Shown here one piece after another: positions 7,860-15,696 of a stretch of 64,000 nucleotides of DNA. Under the pieces are notes generated by a model. The model searched no databases. It had not been told where the DNA came from and was given only the letters and a program-made list of their open reading frames with translations. The translations under genes were made by a program, and so were the position numbers. This stretch comes from Rhizobium sp. 32-5/1 (GTDB lineage Bacteria; Pseudomonadota; Alphaproteobacteria; Rhizobiales; Rhizobiaceae). The stretch covers positions 3,722,501 through 3,786,500 of the forward strand of contig NZ_CP120638.1 in the NCBI RefSeq assembly GCF_029537235.1, written 5' to 3'. Numbering within the stretch: the stretch's first letter is position 1; every line of letters starts with the position of its first letter.

Positions 7860-8564
7860 TTGAGCAAGTTGATGAAGCGGATGAAGGCCCGTTGGCGTAA
7901 GCTGACGAATGTCTCCGTGATGGAAATCGAAGGCGTGCGGATCGATACCACCGCGGGCAAGCTGCCGCGACTGGTCCGCTCCGCCCTGTTCAAGGAAACC
8001 TACGAGGATGCGGAGCGTACACTGATCGCGCGGCTTTTGAAGCCCGGCATGCGCGTTGTGGAAATCGGCACCGGCATTGGATTCATCAGCCTTATTGCGA
8101 CCCGCATCTGCGGCGAGGGCAATGTCATTTCCTACGAGGCCAACCCGACGCTCGAGCCGATCATTCGCGGCAATTTCGCGCTGAACGGCTTGAAACCCTC
8201 CCTGAACATGAAGGCCGTCACCGTTGGTGGAGAGCCGATCACCTTCTTCCGCAGCGACAACATCATTTCGTCCAGCCTCTATGACCGCCAGCGGCAGGAC
8301 CACAAGATCACCGTCGAAAGCGATGCTCTGTCGGCTGTTCTTTTGCAGCATGATCCGGACGTGATCATCATGGATGTGGAAGGCGCCGAAATCGACCTGC
8401 TCGCAATCGATGACCTGCGCAATGTCCGCCATATCATCGTTGAACTGCATCCGCACATCGTCGGCGAGGACAAGATCGCTGCCCTGAGCGCGGTTCTTGA
8501 GGCGCGCGGATTTTCAGCCGCGGCCAAGATCCACAAGACAGTCCATTTCGCGCGCGCCGCGTGA
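7860..8564 (+). CDS. FkbM-family methyltransferase, LPS cluster
   Basis: A 234-residue protein with the FkbM layout: LIARLLKPGMRVVEIGTGIGF (SAM motif I), NVISYEANPTLEPIIRGNFALN (motif II, acidic residue in SYEAN) and PDVIIMDVEGAEIDLLAI, the hallmark DVEGaE motif of FkbM methyltransferases. FkbM enzymes methylate hydroxyl groups of sugars and other metabolites. No ATG fits the frame start; TTG at 7860-7862 is the likeliest, with a weak ribosome site, and ATG at 7872 is an alternative. It ends overlapping GTG 8561, so it is probably co-transcribed with the following glycosyltransferase gene and likely methylates an LPS-core or O-chain sugar (inference). Confidence 0.8.
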   Translation: MSKLMKRMKARWRKLTNVSVMEIEGVRIDTTAGKLPRLVRSALFKETYEDAERTLIARLLKPGMRVVEIGTGIGFISLIATRICGEGNVISYEANPTLEPIIRGNFALNGLKPSLNMKAVTVGGEPITFFRSDNIISSSLYDRQRQDHKITVESDALSAVLLQHDPDVIIMDVEGAEIDLLAIDDLRNVRHIIVELHPHIVGEDKIAALSAVLEARGFSAAAKIHKTVHFARAA

Positions 8565-8578
8565 CGGGCGCGGCGATC

Positions 8579-10429
8579 ATGTCGAAACTTCCGATCTCCG
8601 CCTTCATCATCTGCCTAAATGAGGAGGCCTATCTCAGCAATTGCATCGAGAGCCTGGAAAGCTGTGCGGAGATCGTCATCGTCGATTCCGGATCGACGGA
8701 TGGAACGGCAGCGCTGGTGCAGTCCTATATCGAAAAGGGTTGGCCGATCCGGTTCCTGTTCGAGGCCTGGCGCGGTTACGCCGGGCAGAAGCAGTTTGCG
8801 CTGGAGCAATGTACTCAGCCCTGGTGCCTGAACATCGATGCGGACGAGCGGCTCGACGCGCCGCTGCAAGAGCTTTTGCCGACGCTGCTTGCGGCCCCAG
8901 TCGAAACGGTCGGCTGGCGCGTCGCGCGGCGACCCTATCTGATCGGCTACGGCTATACGCCTGACCGGGTGCGCGAGCGCAAGAACCTGCGGCTGATCCG
9001 CAAGGGTAGGGGTGCCTATGACCTCGCCCAGAAGGTCCACGAGGGCATCGTTCCGGACGGCAAGGTCGAGGCGGCTGCGACAGGCAGCCTGCTGCACTAT
9101 CGCCCGCTTGTTATCGACGAACAGATTCTCAAGGAAAACAAGTATTCGACGCTGAAGGCCGACCAGCAGTTTGCTGCCGGCAAGCCGCCACGGGGCTACA
9201 AGATGATTTTCAGCCCGCCGCTCTATTTCCTGCGGCTGTATTTCCGCAACGGCCTCTGGCGCTGCGGTTTTCCCGGCTTCATCGAGGCGGCGACCGGCGC
9301 GGTCTACGCCTTTCTGACGGCCGCCAAGATCTACCAGCGGCATGCACTGAAGCGGAAGCCGAATTTCGACGACATGGAACGCGGGCGCCGCGGCAATGAG
9401 GATGCCATGAAGGTTCATCACTACCACTTCGGCAAGGACGGCGGCGCCGAGCGCTTCTTCGTCCACCTCGTCAATGCGCTGGCGCGGCGCGGCGTCGAGC
9501 AGACGGCCGTCATTCGCCCGAACCGGCTGTGGCGCAAGGATATCGAAAACTCCGCCAAGCTGATCGAAAGCAATTTCCGCAATCTGTCGACGGATCGCCT
9601 GCTGCTGCCGCTGAAGGTCATGCGCAATGCGCGGCGCGACAAGCCGGATGCGCTGTTTTCCTGGGCGACCCGGGCCAGCCGCCTGATGCCGAACTACAAG
9701 GGCTGCATCAAGATCTCGCGGCTTGGCGACTATCCCACCAATCTCAGCTATTTCAAGAACACCGATGTGCTCGTCTGCAACACGCCGGGCATCGGCGAGC
9801 ATGTGCGTCGGATCGGCTGGACGCGCGGCGTCGAGGTTATCTCCAATTTCACCAATACCGAACGTGTTGCGCCGATTGATCGGGCGAGCCTCGATACGCC
9901 GGAAGGTGTACCCGTCGTCATGTCGATGGGGCGTTTCGTGCCGCGCAAGGGTTTTGCGCTGTTGACGGAGGCCGTGGCGAAACTGCCCGGCGTCTATCTC
10001 TGGCTTGCCGGCGATGGCGAGGAACGGGAAAATGTCGAGAAACTTGCCGCCGATCTCGGCGTGCTGGATCGCGTCCGCTTCCTCGGCTGGCAGAAGGACA
10101 CGCGTCCTTTTCTCGCCGCCGCCGACATCTTCGTCATGCCGTCGAGCCACGAGCCGCTCGGCAATGTCATCCTCGAAGCCTGGGCGCAGGAAAAGCCTGT
10201 GGTCTCCAGCCGCTCGGAAGGGCCGAGCTGGTTCATGCAGGACGGCGAAAACGGGCTTTTGGCCGATATCGGTGATGTCGACGGATTTTCCCGCGCGATC
10301 GAGCGCCTGATCAATGACAAGGCCCTTGCCGCGTATGTCGCAGCCGGCGGACATGCGACATTGATGCAGCAGTTTTCCGAGGATGCCGTGGCTGGGGCCT
10401 ATATCGAGCTGTTCAAGCGCAAGCCGTAA
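8579..10429 (+). CDS. Two-domain glycosyltransferase, GT2 (LgtF/WaaE-like) plus GT4 (LpsE-like)
   Basis: One uninterrupted frame of ~616 residues. Residues ~1-250 are a GT2 domain: ISAFIICLNEEAYLSNCIES, IVDSGSTDGT, the DxD in NIDADERLDAPL and the family tail RLYFRNGLWRCGFPGFIEA, as in LgtF/WaaE-type LPS-core enzymes. From residue ~277 (ATG at 9407) a complete GT4 enzyme follows: KVHHYHFGKDGGAERFFV, ISRLGDYPTNLSYFKNTD, MSMGRFVPRKGFALL and the E-x7-E region SSHEPLGNVILEAW. In relatives the GT4 protein (LpsE) starts at this Met and is a separate gene. Because this assembly has many indels, the fusion may be artificial. GTG at 8561 is an alternative start. It acts in LPS-core assembly on the cytoplasmic face (inferred). 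Confidence 0.8.
   Translation: MSKLPISAFIICLNEEAYLSNCIESLESCAEIVIVDSGSTDGTAALVQSYIEKGWPIRFLFEAWRGYAGQKQFALEQCTQPWCLNIDADERLDAPLQELLPTLLAAPVETVGWRVARRPYLIGYGYTPDRVRERKNLRLIRKGRGAYDLAQKVHEGIVPDGKVEAAATGSLLHYRPLVIDEQILKENKYSTLKADQQFAAGKPPRGYKMIFSPPLYFLRLYFRNGLWRCGFPGFIEAATGAVYAFLTAAKIYQRHALKRKPNFDDMERGRRGNEDAMKVHHYHFGKDGGAERFFVHLVNALARRGVEQTAVIRPNRLWRKDIENSAKLIESNFRNLSTDRLLLPLKVMRNARRDKPDALFSWATRASRLMPNYKGCIKISRLGDYPTNLSYFKNTDVLVCNTPGIGEHVRRIGWTRGVEVISNFTNTERVAPIDRASLDTPEGVPVVMSMGRFVPRKGFALLTEAVAKLPGVYLWLAGDGEERENVEKLAADLGVLDRVRFLGWQKDTRPFLAAADIFVMPSSHEPLGNVILEAWAQEKPVVSSRSEGPSWFMQDGENGLLADIGDVDGFSRAIERLINDKALAAYVAAGGHATLMQQFSEDAVAGAYIELFKRKP
9395..9409 (+). promoter_or_regulatory. Internal ribosome-binding site and ATG for the GT4 half
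   Basis: AATGAGGA lies 5-9 bases ahead of ATG 9407-9409, where the LpsE-like domain begins. TGA codons occur at 9397 and 9408 (ATGA overlap) in the two other frames. This is what the junction of two coupled genes would look like if an indel had removed the first gene's stop. Confidence 0.45.
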
Positions 10430-10435
10430 GCCTTT

Positions 10436-11496
10436 TCAGGCTCGGCTCAGCAATTGTTCATAGATTGCGCCAAGGCTCCGTGCCTCGCCTTCGATGGTGA
10501 AATGCGTGCTGGCGCGGAACAGGCCGCGTTCGCCGGCCAGTTGTGCGCGCACGGGATCATCCATGAAGACTGCTGCGGGTTGCACCATCTCGCCGAGCGC
10601 GTCGGCGGCGATCAGCTGACCCGTTTCGTTTTCGCCTGTTTCCAGCAATTCGGAAAAGGCGCCGACATCGGTTGCCACGACAGGCACCGCCGTCGCCATG
10701 GCTTCCAGCGGCGTGAGGCCAAAACCTTCCCAGCGCTGCGGCGCGATGAACAGGTCCAGCGCCCGGTACCAGTCGGGAATGTTGGTGTGTTCGCCGACGA
10801 ACAGGATGCGGTCCGCGAGACCGGCGGCCGCAACCTTTTCCTTCAGCATGGTTTCAAAGGCGACATGCTGCCCCGTCGCGCGGCCGGCGATGATGGCGAT
10901 CCAGTCGGGCCGCGTCGGCAGAAGGGCGATCATGCTATCGACGAAAATATCCGTGCCCTTCTGGCGTCGCACGCGGCCGAAACATCCCGCAATCTTCTTG
11001 TCCGCCGGGAGACCGACTCTCGCTTTGGCAGCTTGCTTGTCCTCGGCGGGAAAAAACGACGGCCGTCGATGCCGTGCATGATCGTCGTTGACGGTACGTC
11101 GAGATAGGCGGCGGTCTTGTTGCTGGTGGCAATCACCGCATCCATGCGGCCGATCAGGAATTTGCTCCACCCGGTATGCCGTCGCTGCGAGGCGGAGGTG
11201 AAGACGATCTTCAATTTCATGCGCAGGAGATCGCGCAGGATGATAGCCGGCAGCATCTCGACATTCCGGCGCGCATGCCAGACCCGACAGGTGCGGTTCT
11301 TCGGGCGTGCCCAGAGGCGCAGCAAGGCGGAAAAGCCGATATGCGGCAGGGTATTGGGCAGGCCGGGTCCGAGCGTCGCGATCTTCTGGCCGAGCCTGCG
11401 CTGAACCGGAATGAGCTGGATGATGGTCGATGTGACGCCGGAAAGCCGCCGCTTGAAGTTCGGCGCGATGATTTCGACGTCGCTGATGTTTTCCAC
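10436..11496 (-). CDS. lpsB: LPS-core glycosyltransferase, GT4 family, LpsB (suspected one-base deletion)
   Basis: The N-terminal frame starts with GTG 11494-11496 (ENISDVEIIAPNFKRRLSGV) and runs to an A run at 11051-11056 (T on the coding strand); one added base joins it to FFPAEDKQAAKARVGLPADK and the C-terminal half with GCFGRVRRQKGTDIFVDSMI and the GT4 motif EGFGLTPLEAMATAVPVV. Restored length is 353 residues, close to LpsB mannosyltransferases of rhizobia, which add a core mannose. It is transcribed towards the GT2/GT4 gene and is next to greA, the same neighbourhood as lpsB in Sinorhizobium meliloti. Without the fix neither fragment would be a working enzyme. Confidence 0.82.
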
Positions 11497-11533
11497 GATC
11501 GACTGCCCTTGATGAAAGTTTCGTCATCGAAAC

Positions 11534-11571
11534 AAAAAGCCCGGAGGCAGCAATGCGCCGTCCGGGCTTTT
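11534..11571 (-). terminator. Terminator downstream of greA
   Basis: Inverted repeat AAGCCCGGA / TCCGGGCTT (11537-11545 with 11561-11569, extended by A/T pairs) with a 15-nt loop, ending in a T run on the minus strand, between the greA stop and the lpsB start. Confidence 0.8.
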
Positions 11572-11593
11572 CAATTCATGCCATCAGGGCTGT

Positions 11594-12070
11594 TCAGCCC
11601 CAGTTGATCGCCAGGATCTCATAGGCCTTGGAGCCGCCGGGCGCCACGACCTCGATCGAATCGCCGACTTCCTTGCCGATCAGGGCGCGGGCGATCGGCG
11701 AGGAGATGGAGATGCGGCCCTGCTTCACGTCGGCTTCCTGGTCGCCGACGATCTGGTAGGTCTTGTTTTCCTCGGTGTCCTCGTCGACCAGCTTGACGGT
11801 AGCGCCGAACTTGATCTTCGAGCCGGACATCTTCGACAGGTCGATCACTTCCGCACGGGCGACGTAATCTTCCACTTCGGCGATTCGGCCCTCATTGTGG
11901 CTCTGCGCTTCCTTGGCCGCATGATATTCGGCATTTTCCGAAAGGTCGCCATGGGCGCGCGCTTCGGAAATTGCTTCGATGATCCGCGGGCGCTCTTCCT
12001 GCTGGCGCCAGCGCAGTTCTTCCTGCAGCTTGACGAATCCACCCTGAGTCATCGGTACTTTTTCGACCAT
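11594..12070 (-). CDS. greA: Transcription elongation factor GreA
   Basis: A 158-residue protein with the GreA N-terminal coiled coil (residues ~10-80, including [16 protein letters not shown] with the conserved acidic tip that reaches into the RNA polymerase channel) and the C-terminal FKBP-like domain ([20 protein letters not shown]). GreA stimulates transcript cleavage in backtracked RNA polymerase. ATG 12068-12070 ([15 protein letters not shown]) has an AAGGAC ribosome site and fits family N-termini better than the ATG 15 bp upstream. It is followed by a terminator, so it is likely monocistronic. Confidence 0.95.
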   Translation of the reverse strand: MVEKVPMTQGGFVKLQEELRWRQQEERPRIIEAISEARAHGDLSENAEYHAAKEAQSHNEGRIAEVEDYVARAEVIDLSKMSGSKIKFGATVKLVDEDTEENKTYQIVGDQEADVKQGRISISSPIARALIGKEVGDSIEVVAPGGSKAYEILAINWG

Positions 12071-12266
12071 TTCACTGTCCTTCATAGTCCGCGCCGGGCC
12101 TGCTTTCCGCAGGCGTCAGCACAAAAGAAAACGGTCACCGGAGCGTTAACTCCGGAACCGTCCGAAACATTTGAAGGTCGCTTATAGCAGAAACCCGAAG
12201 CGGAAAGCCAGATTTTTCGGACGTGTATGATGATGCCGCGGCGGAGCGGTTGCTTTTGAGCGCTTT

Positions 12267-12291
12267 GGAACAAAGCCCGCGGGCGATCGTT
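12267..12291 (+). promoter_or_regulatory. EcfG/RpoE2-type general-stress promoter
   Basis: GGAAC at 12267-12271, 16 bp, then CGTT at 12288-12291, an exact match to the GGAAC-N16/17-CGTT promoter of the alphaproteobacterial general stress sigma factor. It lies 24 bp before the first gene of a three-gene plus-strand operon. Confidence 0.7.
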
Positions 12292-12314
12292 GCACCGTCA
12301 CGAAAGGGAGAACC

Positions 12315-12593
12315 ATGACAAACCCATCCCCGGAAACCGTCGAGGGACGGTTGAACGCGCACCGCAAGCTGCTGATCGCGATTCTCACTTCGCTGGCGAG
12401 CGACAGCAACGGGCGCCAACTGATCGAAAAGCTGCTTACGGACAGCGAAACGGTGCGCGATCAGGAAGAGGATCCAGGCGTCGAGCCGGATATCGGTTTT
12501 GCCATTCAGAATATTGCCGATGCAGAGGCCCTTGCGATCGTGCGAACCGCGATTGCCCGCGCAGAAGCGATCGATCGGGCGTCAGCGCCCTGA
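12315..12593 (+). CDS. Conserved hypothetical protein, stress operon
   Basis: A 92-residue soluble, acidic protein with no recognisable domain: an alpha-helical middle (LNAHRKLLIAILTSLASDSN) and an acidic linker (EEDPGVEPDIGF). There is no signal peptide. ATG 12315 has a GGGAGAA ribosome site. It is the first gene after an EcfG-type promoter and is followed after 27 bp by another small gene and then an SDR oxidoreductase, so it is probably a general-stress protein. I do not recognise its function. Confidence 0.75.
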   Translation: MTNPSPETVEGRLNAHRKLLIAILTSLASDSNGRQLIEKLLTDSETVRDQEEDPGVEPDIGFAIQNIADAEALAIVRTAIARAEAIDRASAP

Positions 12594-12620
12594 GGGAAAG
12601 CAGGAACCGAGGAGCAGACA

Positions 12621-12953
12621 ATGCAGCAACACATGTTGAGACTTTATCGACTGGTGCCCATCGCAGCCGCCCACGATCCGAATTGGGATAATGCGGAAAA
12701 TATGGGTGAGATCGTCGTGCGCGCAGAATCACCTGCCGATGCGCGGATCGTCGCTGCCGATGCCGAACTGGATTTCACGGAAATAGACGCGCTGCCGGCG
12801 GAGGGCAATTCGACCCGCCATGCCAGCGCCTTTCGCAATGAGCGGCTTTATACGGTGATCGAGGAGCCTGCGTCTGCCGTGGCGGCGGATGGCCCGCGCG
12901 GCGTTGTCGACGGCACCGTTTCCGTCGGCACCATCAAGCCGACGCAGATGTAA
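12621..12953 (+). CDS. Conserved hypothetical protein, stress operon
   Basis: A 110-residue soluble protein. The N-terminal half (MLRLYRLVPIAAAHDPNWDN, then GEIVVRAESPADARIVAADA) resembles small rhizobial proteins of unknown function that also occur in stress regulons. The C-terminal ~30 residues are low in complexity. GAGGAG lies ahead of the ATG. It is the second gene of the putative EcfG-controlled operon, 15 bp before the SDR gene. No function is proposed. Confidence 0.75.
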   Translation: MQQHMLRLYRLVPIAAAHDPNWDNAENMGEIVVRAESPADARIVAADAELDFTEIDALPAEGNSTRHASAFRNERLYTVIEEPASAVAADGPRGVVDGTVSVGTIKPTQM

Positions 12954-12968
12954 ACGAGGAGAAAGAGG

Positions 12969-13951
12969 ATGACATCCAGAAACAGCCCTGCGGTCAAGGC
13001 CGCAGAAAAACAGCGCGATATCCAGCGCCAAGTGGCGGCGTCCGATGCGAAGCACGAGCGCAAGGCGGGAGCCTCCAAAGATGGCGCCATGCAAGCCGGC
13101 GCCCGCGTCTATCCCGTTCCACCTTTTCCCAAACAGCACCAGCCGAAACCCGGTGCCGAACACAAGCTTGACCCCGCGCCGCTTTATGAGGCGCCTTTTT
13201 ACAAAGGGTCCGGCAAGCTGGAAGGAAAGGTGGCCTTGATCACCGGCGGCGACAGCGGCATCGGCAGGGCGGTTGCCGTGCTGTTCGCCCGCGAAGGTGC
13301 CGATGTCGCGATCCTGCATTTGGCGGAAGGCAAGGACGCGGACGACACTCTTGCCGCGATTGAGGCCGAGGGCCGCAAGCGATGGCCATTCCCGGTGACG
13401 TCAAGGACAGGGCTTTCTGCCAGAAGGCAGTGGCGGCAGTCGTCGAGGTGTTCGGCGGTCTCGATGTGCTGGTCAACAACGCTGCCTTCCAGGTCCATAC
13501 CAACGACGTGCTGGATTTGACGGAAGAGCATTTCGACGAAACTCTGAAGACCAACCTCTATGGCTATTTTTTCATGGCGCAGGCTGCGGTGCCACACATG
13601 AAAGAGGGCAGCGCTATCGTCAACACCGGATCCGTCACCGGTCTCGAAGGCGGCAAGGAACTGCTGGATTATTCGATGACCAAGGGCGGCATCCACGCCT
13701 TTACCAAAGCTTTGTCCAGCCAACTCGTGCCCAGGGGCATTCGCGTCAATGCCGTGGCGCCGGGGCCGGTCTGGACGCCCCTCAACCCATCGGACAAGGA
13801 AGCCGAGTATGTATCGAAATTCGGCGCGGAAACGCCGATGAAGCGTCCGGCGCAGCCGGAGGAAATCGCGCCGGCCTATGTCTTCCTCGCCTCTTCGCAT
13901 TGCTCCAGCTACATTACCGGCGAAATTCTGCCGATCGTCGGCGGGTACTGA
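12969..13951 (+). CDS. SDR-family oxidoreductase, YghA-like (suspected one-base deletion)
   Basis: The N-terminal extension (~85 residues, rich in Lys/Ala/Pro, with FPKQHQPKPGAEHKLDP) is typical of the YghA-like branch of NADP-dependent aldehyde reductases. The Rossmann motif TGGDSGIGRA follows. The frame breaks at 13379; adding one G links GRK to AMAIPGDVKDRAFCQKAV, then LVNNAAFQVH, the catalytic YSMTKGG (Tyr/Lys) and the C-terminal SSYITGEILPIVGGY. Restored length is ~327 residues, normal for the group. It is the third gene of a putative EcfG-controlled operon; detoxification of reactive aldehydes under stress is an inference from the family. Confidence 0.85.
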
Positions 13952-13975
13952 TCGCCGATGTCATCGCTGGCGGCG

Positions 13976-15514
13976 TCAATGTCCGCTGGGCAGATTGTCG
14001 TCTACATGGGCTGTCGCATAGATGCGGCGGGCGATGGCGGCAAGGGCGAGGAGCGACACGGTGGCAAGCAGACAGCAGGCTGCAAAGCCAAGCGAAAACC
14101 CGGAACGGGCGAGATCGAGCCAAGCAGGTTGGATCTCGCCGAACGATTTCACCATTTCCACCGCGCTGGCGAGTGTCGAGGACGCGGTCTCCACCTGCTG
14201 CGGCGTTAGGCCGCTGAGATCGGCGCCGGCCATGGTCGATCGATAAATGAATGTTCCGATGCTGCCGAGCAAAGCGACGCCGAGCGCGCCGCCGAACTCC
14301 GCGCTTGTTTCCGAAATCGCCGAAGCCGAGCCCGCCCGTTCCGGTGGGGCGGTCCCAACGATCAAGCCTGTGGTCGTGAGGATGACAGGCACGAAACCGA
14401 CGGCGATGACCATGCTGGCGGCCAGAATGCCGACGGCACTCTGGTGATAGGCGGCAAGGCCCATCGCTGCTGTCCCCACCGCATTGACGAGCAGGCCGAG
14501 GATAACGGTCCTCGACGGTCCCAAACGGTTGGTGAAGCGATGCGCCTGGAAGGACATGACGGTGAAGATCAGCGAGGACGGTATCGACCAGATCGCCGCC
14601 TCGAAGGCCGAAAGTCCGGTCACCAGTTGGAGAAAGAGGTTCTGGAAGAGAAAGATGCCGAAGATGAAGAAAACACCGGCGAGATTGACCGCCAGCGATG
14701 CGGTAAACGCCGGAATCTTGAAAAGCTGCAAATCGATCAGCGGATGGGTGAGTTTCTTCTGCCGGCTGATGAAGGCGAAACCGAAGGCGAACCCGATTGC
14801 CAGAGCAACCGCCTGATCCGCTTCGAACCCATAGGCGGCCATGTGCTTCAGCCCGTAGATGAAAGGGAGTACGGCTGCGAGCGAAAATATGACACTCAAG
14901 AGGTCGATGCGGGCACCCTCTGCGTTCTTGTATTCCGGAAGCAGAAGTGGTCCGGCAATGAGAAGGCCGAGCATGACAGGTATGTTGATCAGAAACACCG
15001 ATCCCCAGTGGAAATACTGGAGCAGCAAGCCACCAATGAGCGGGCCGACAAGCCCGCCGAGCGCAAAGGCCGTGCCCCAGACGCCGATGGCGCGGTTTCG
15101 CTCACCCTCGTTTTCGAACAGATTGACGATCAGCGACAGCGTCGATGGCGCGACCGTCGCTCCCGCGATGCCAAGCAAGGCGCGCGCGGCGATCAGTTGC
15201 TGCGCGGTGGTCGAAAAGGCTGCCAGAGCCGATGCGATGCCGAAGGCGAAGGCGCCGACAAGCAGCACGCGCCTGCGACCGATGCGATCGCCGAGCGTGC
15301 CCATGGTTACGAGAAAACCGGCGACCATGAAGCCGTAAATATCGTTGATCCACAGCAGTTCAGCGGCAGTGGGGTCGAGATCGGCAACGATTGCCGGCAT
15401 GGCCAGGAAAAGCACCGAGAGGTCCATCGAATAGATCAGGCAGGCGATCGAAAGGACGTAAAGCCCGATCCATTCCCGCCGGCCGGCGTGTTTGCTCTCT
15501 GTCGTCTGTTGCAT
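13976..15514 (-). CDS. MFS multidrug efflux transporter, DHA2 (14-TM, SmvA/QacA-like)
   Basis: A 512-residue protein with about 14 hydrophobic segments. Motif A is GTLGDRIGRRRVLLVGAFAF after TM2, and the DHA2 motif C-like region is WGTAFALGGLVGPLIGG in TM5. The DHA2 family exports dyes, quaternary ammonium compounds and other toxicants using the proton gradient. ATG 15512-15514 (MQQTTESKHAGRREW) was chosen because it precedes the first TM directly and has GAGGCAGGGC upstream; the longer frame has an arginine-rich, non-conserved front. It is divergent from a second MFS gene, and a SoxR-like box lies in the shared intergenic region. Substrate is not readable. Confidence 0.88.
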   Translation of the reverse strand: MQQTTESKHAGRREWIGLYVLSIACLIYSMDLSVLFLAMPAIVADLDPTAAELLWINDIYGFMVAGFLVTMGTLGDRIGRRRVLLVGAFAFGIASALAAFSTTAQQLIAARALLGIAGATVAPSTLSLIVNLFENEGERNRAIGVWGTAFALGGLVGPLIGGLLLQYFHWGSVFLINIPVMLGLLIAGPLLLPEYKNAEGARIDLLSVIFSLAAVLPFIYGLKHMAAYGFEADQAVALAIGFAFGFAFISRQKKLTHPLIDLQLFKIPAFTASLAVNLAGVFFIFGIFLFQNLFLQLVTGLSAFEAAIWSIPSSLIFTVMSFQAHRFTNRLGPSRTVILGLLVNAVGTAAMGLAAYHQSAVGILAASMVIAVGFVPVILTTTGLIVGTAPPERAGSASAISETSAEFGGALGVALLGSIGTFIYRSTMAGADLSGLTPQQVETASSTLASAVEMVKSFGEIQPAWLDLARSGFSLGFAACCLLATVSLLALAAIARRIYATAHVDDNLPSGH

Positions 15515-15640
15515 GCCCTGCCTCGCTGATAACGACGCGCACTCTCGCTTGCTCGTTTGTGATTGGCAATCTCGAAACGCGCGTCGCTGCGTCAGCGTTT
15601 CGCCCGCCGCCGACAAAAACATCGGGGCTTTAAAAAAGGC

Positions 15641-15671
15641 TTTACCTCAAGCGCAGTTGAGGTCGTATCAG
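15641..15671 (+). promoter_or_regulatory. SoxR-like operator inside a 19-bp promoter spacer
   Basis: TTTACC (-35, 15641-15646), 19 bp, TATCAG (-10, 15666-15671). The spacer contains the dyad CCTCAA-6-TTGAGG (15645-15662). This closely copies the E. coli soxS promoter, where SoxR binds CCTCAAGTTAACTTGAGG in an over-long spacer. It drives the MFS gene starting at 15697. No soxR gene is in the window. Confidence 0.72.
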
Positions 15672-15696
15672 TCCCGCGACCCCAATGGAGACGCAG

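Noticed and set aside
8615..10354. Long minus-strand open frame (579 codons) opposite the glycosyltransferase gene
   Set aside because: No domain, no ribosome site, and high-GC shadow composition; the plus-strand protein has clear GT2 and GT4 motifs.
12138..12155. CCGGAG-6-CTCCGG dyad upstream of greA
   Set aside because: Possible regulatory dyad, but no known consensus and no T run; too little to call a site.
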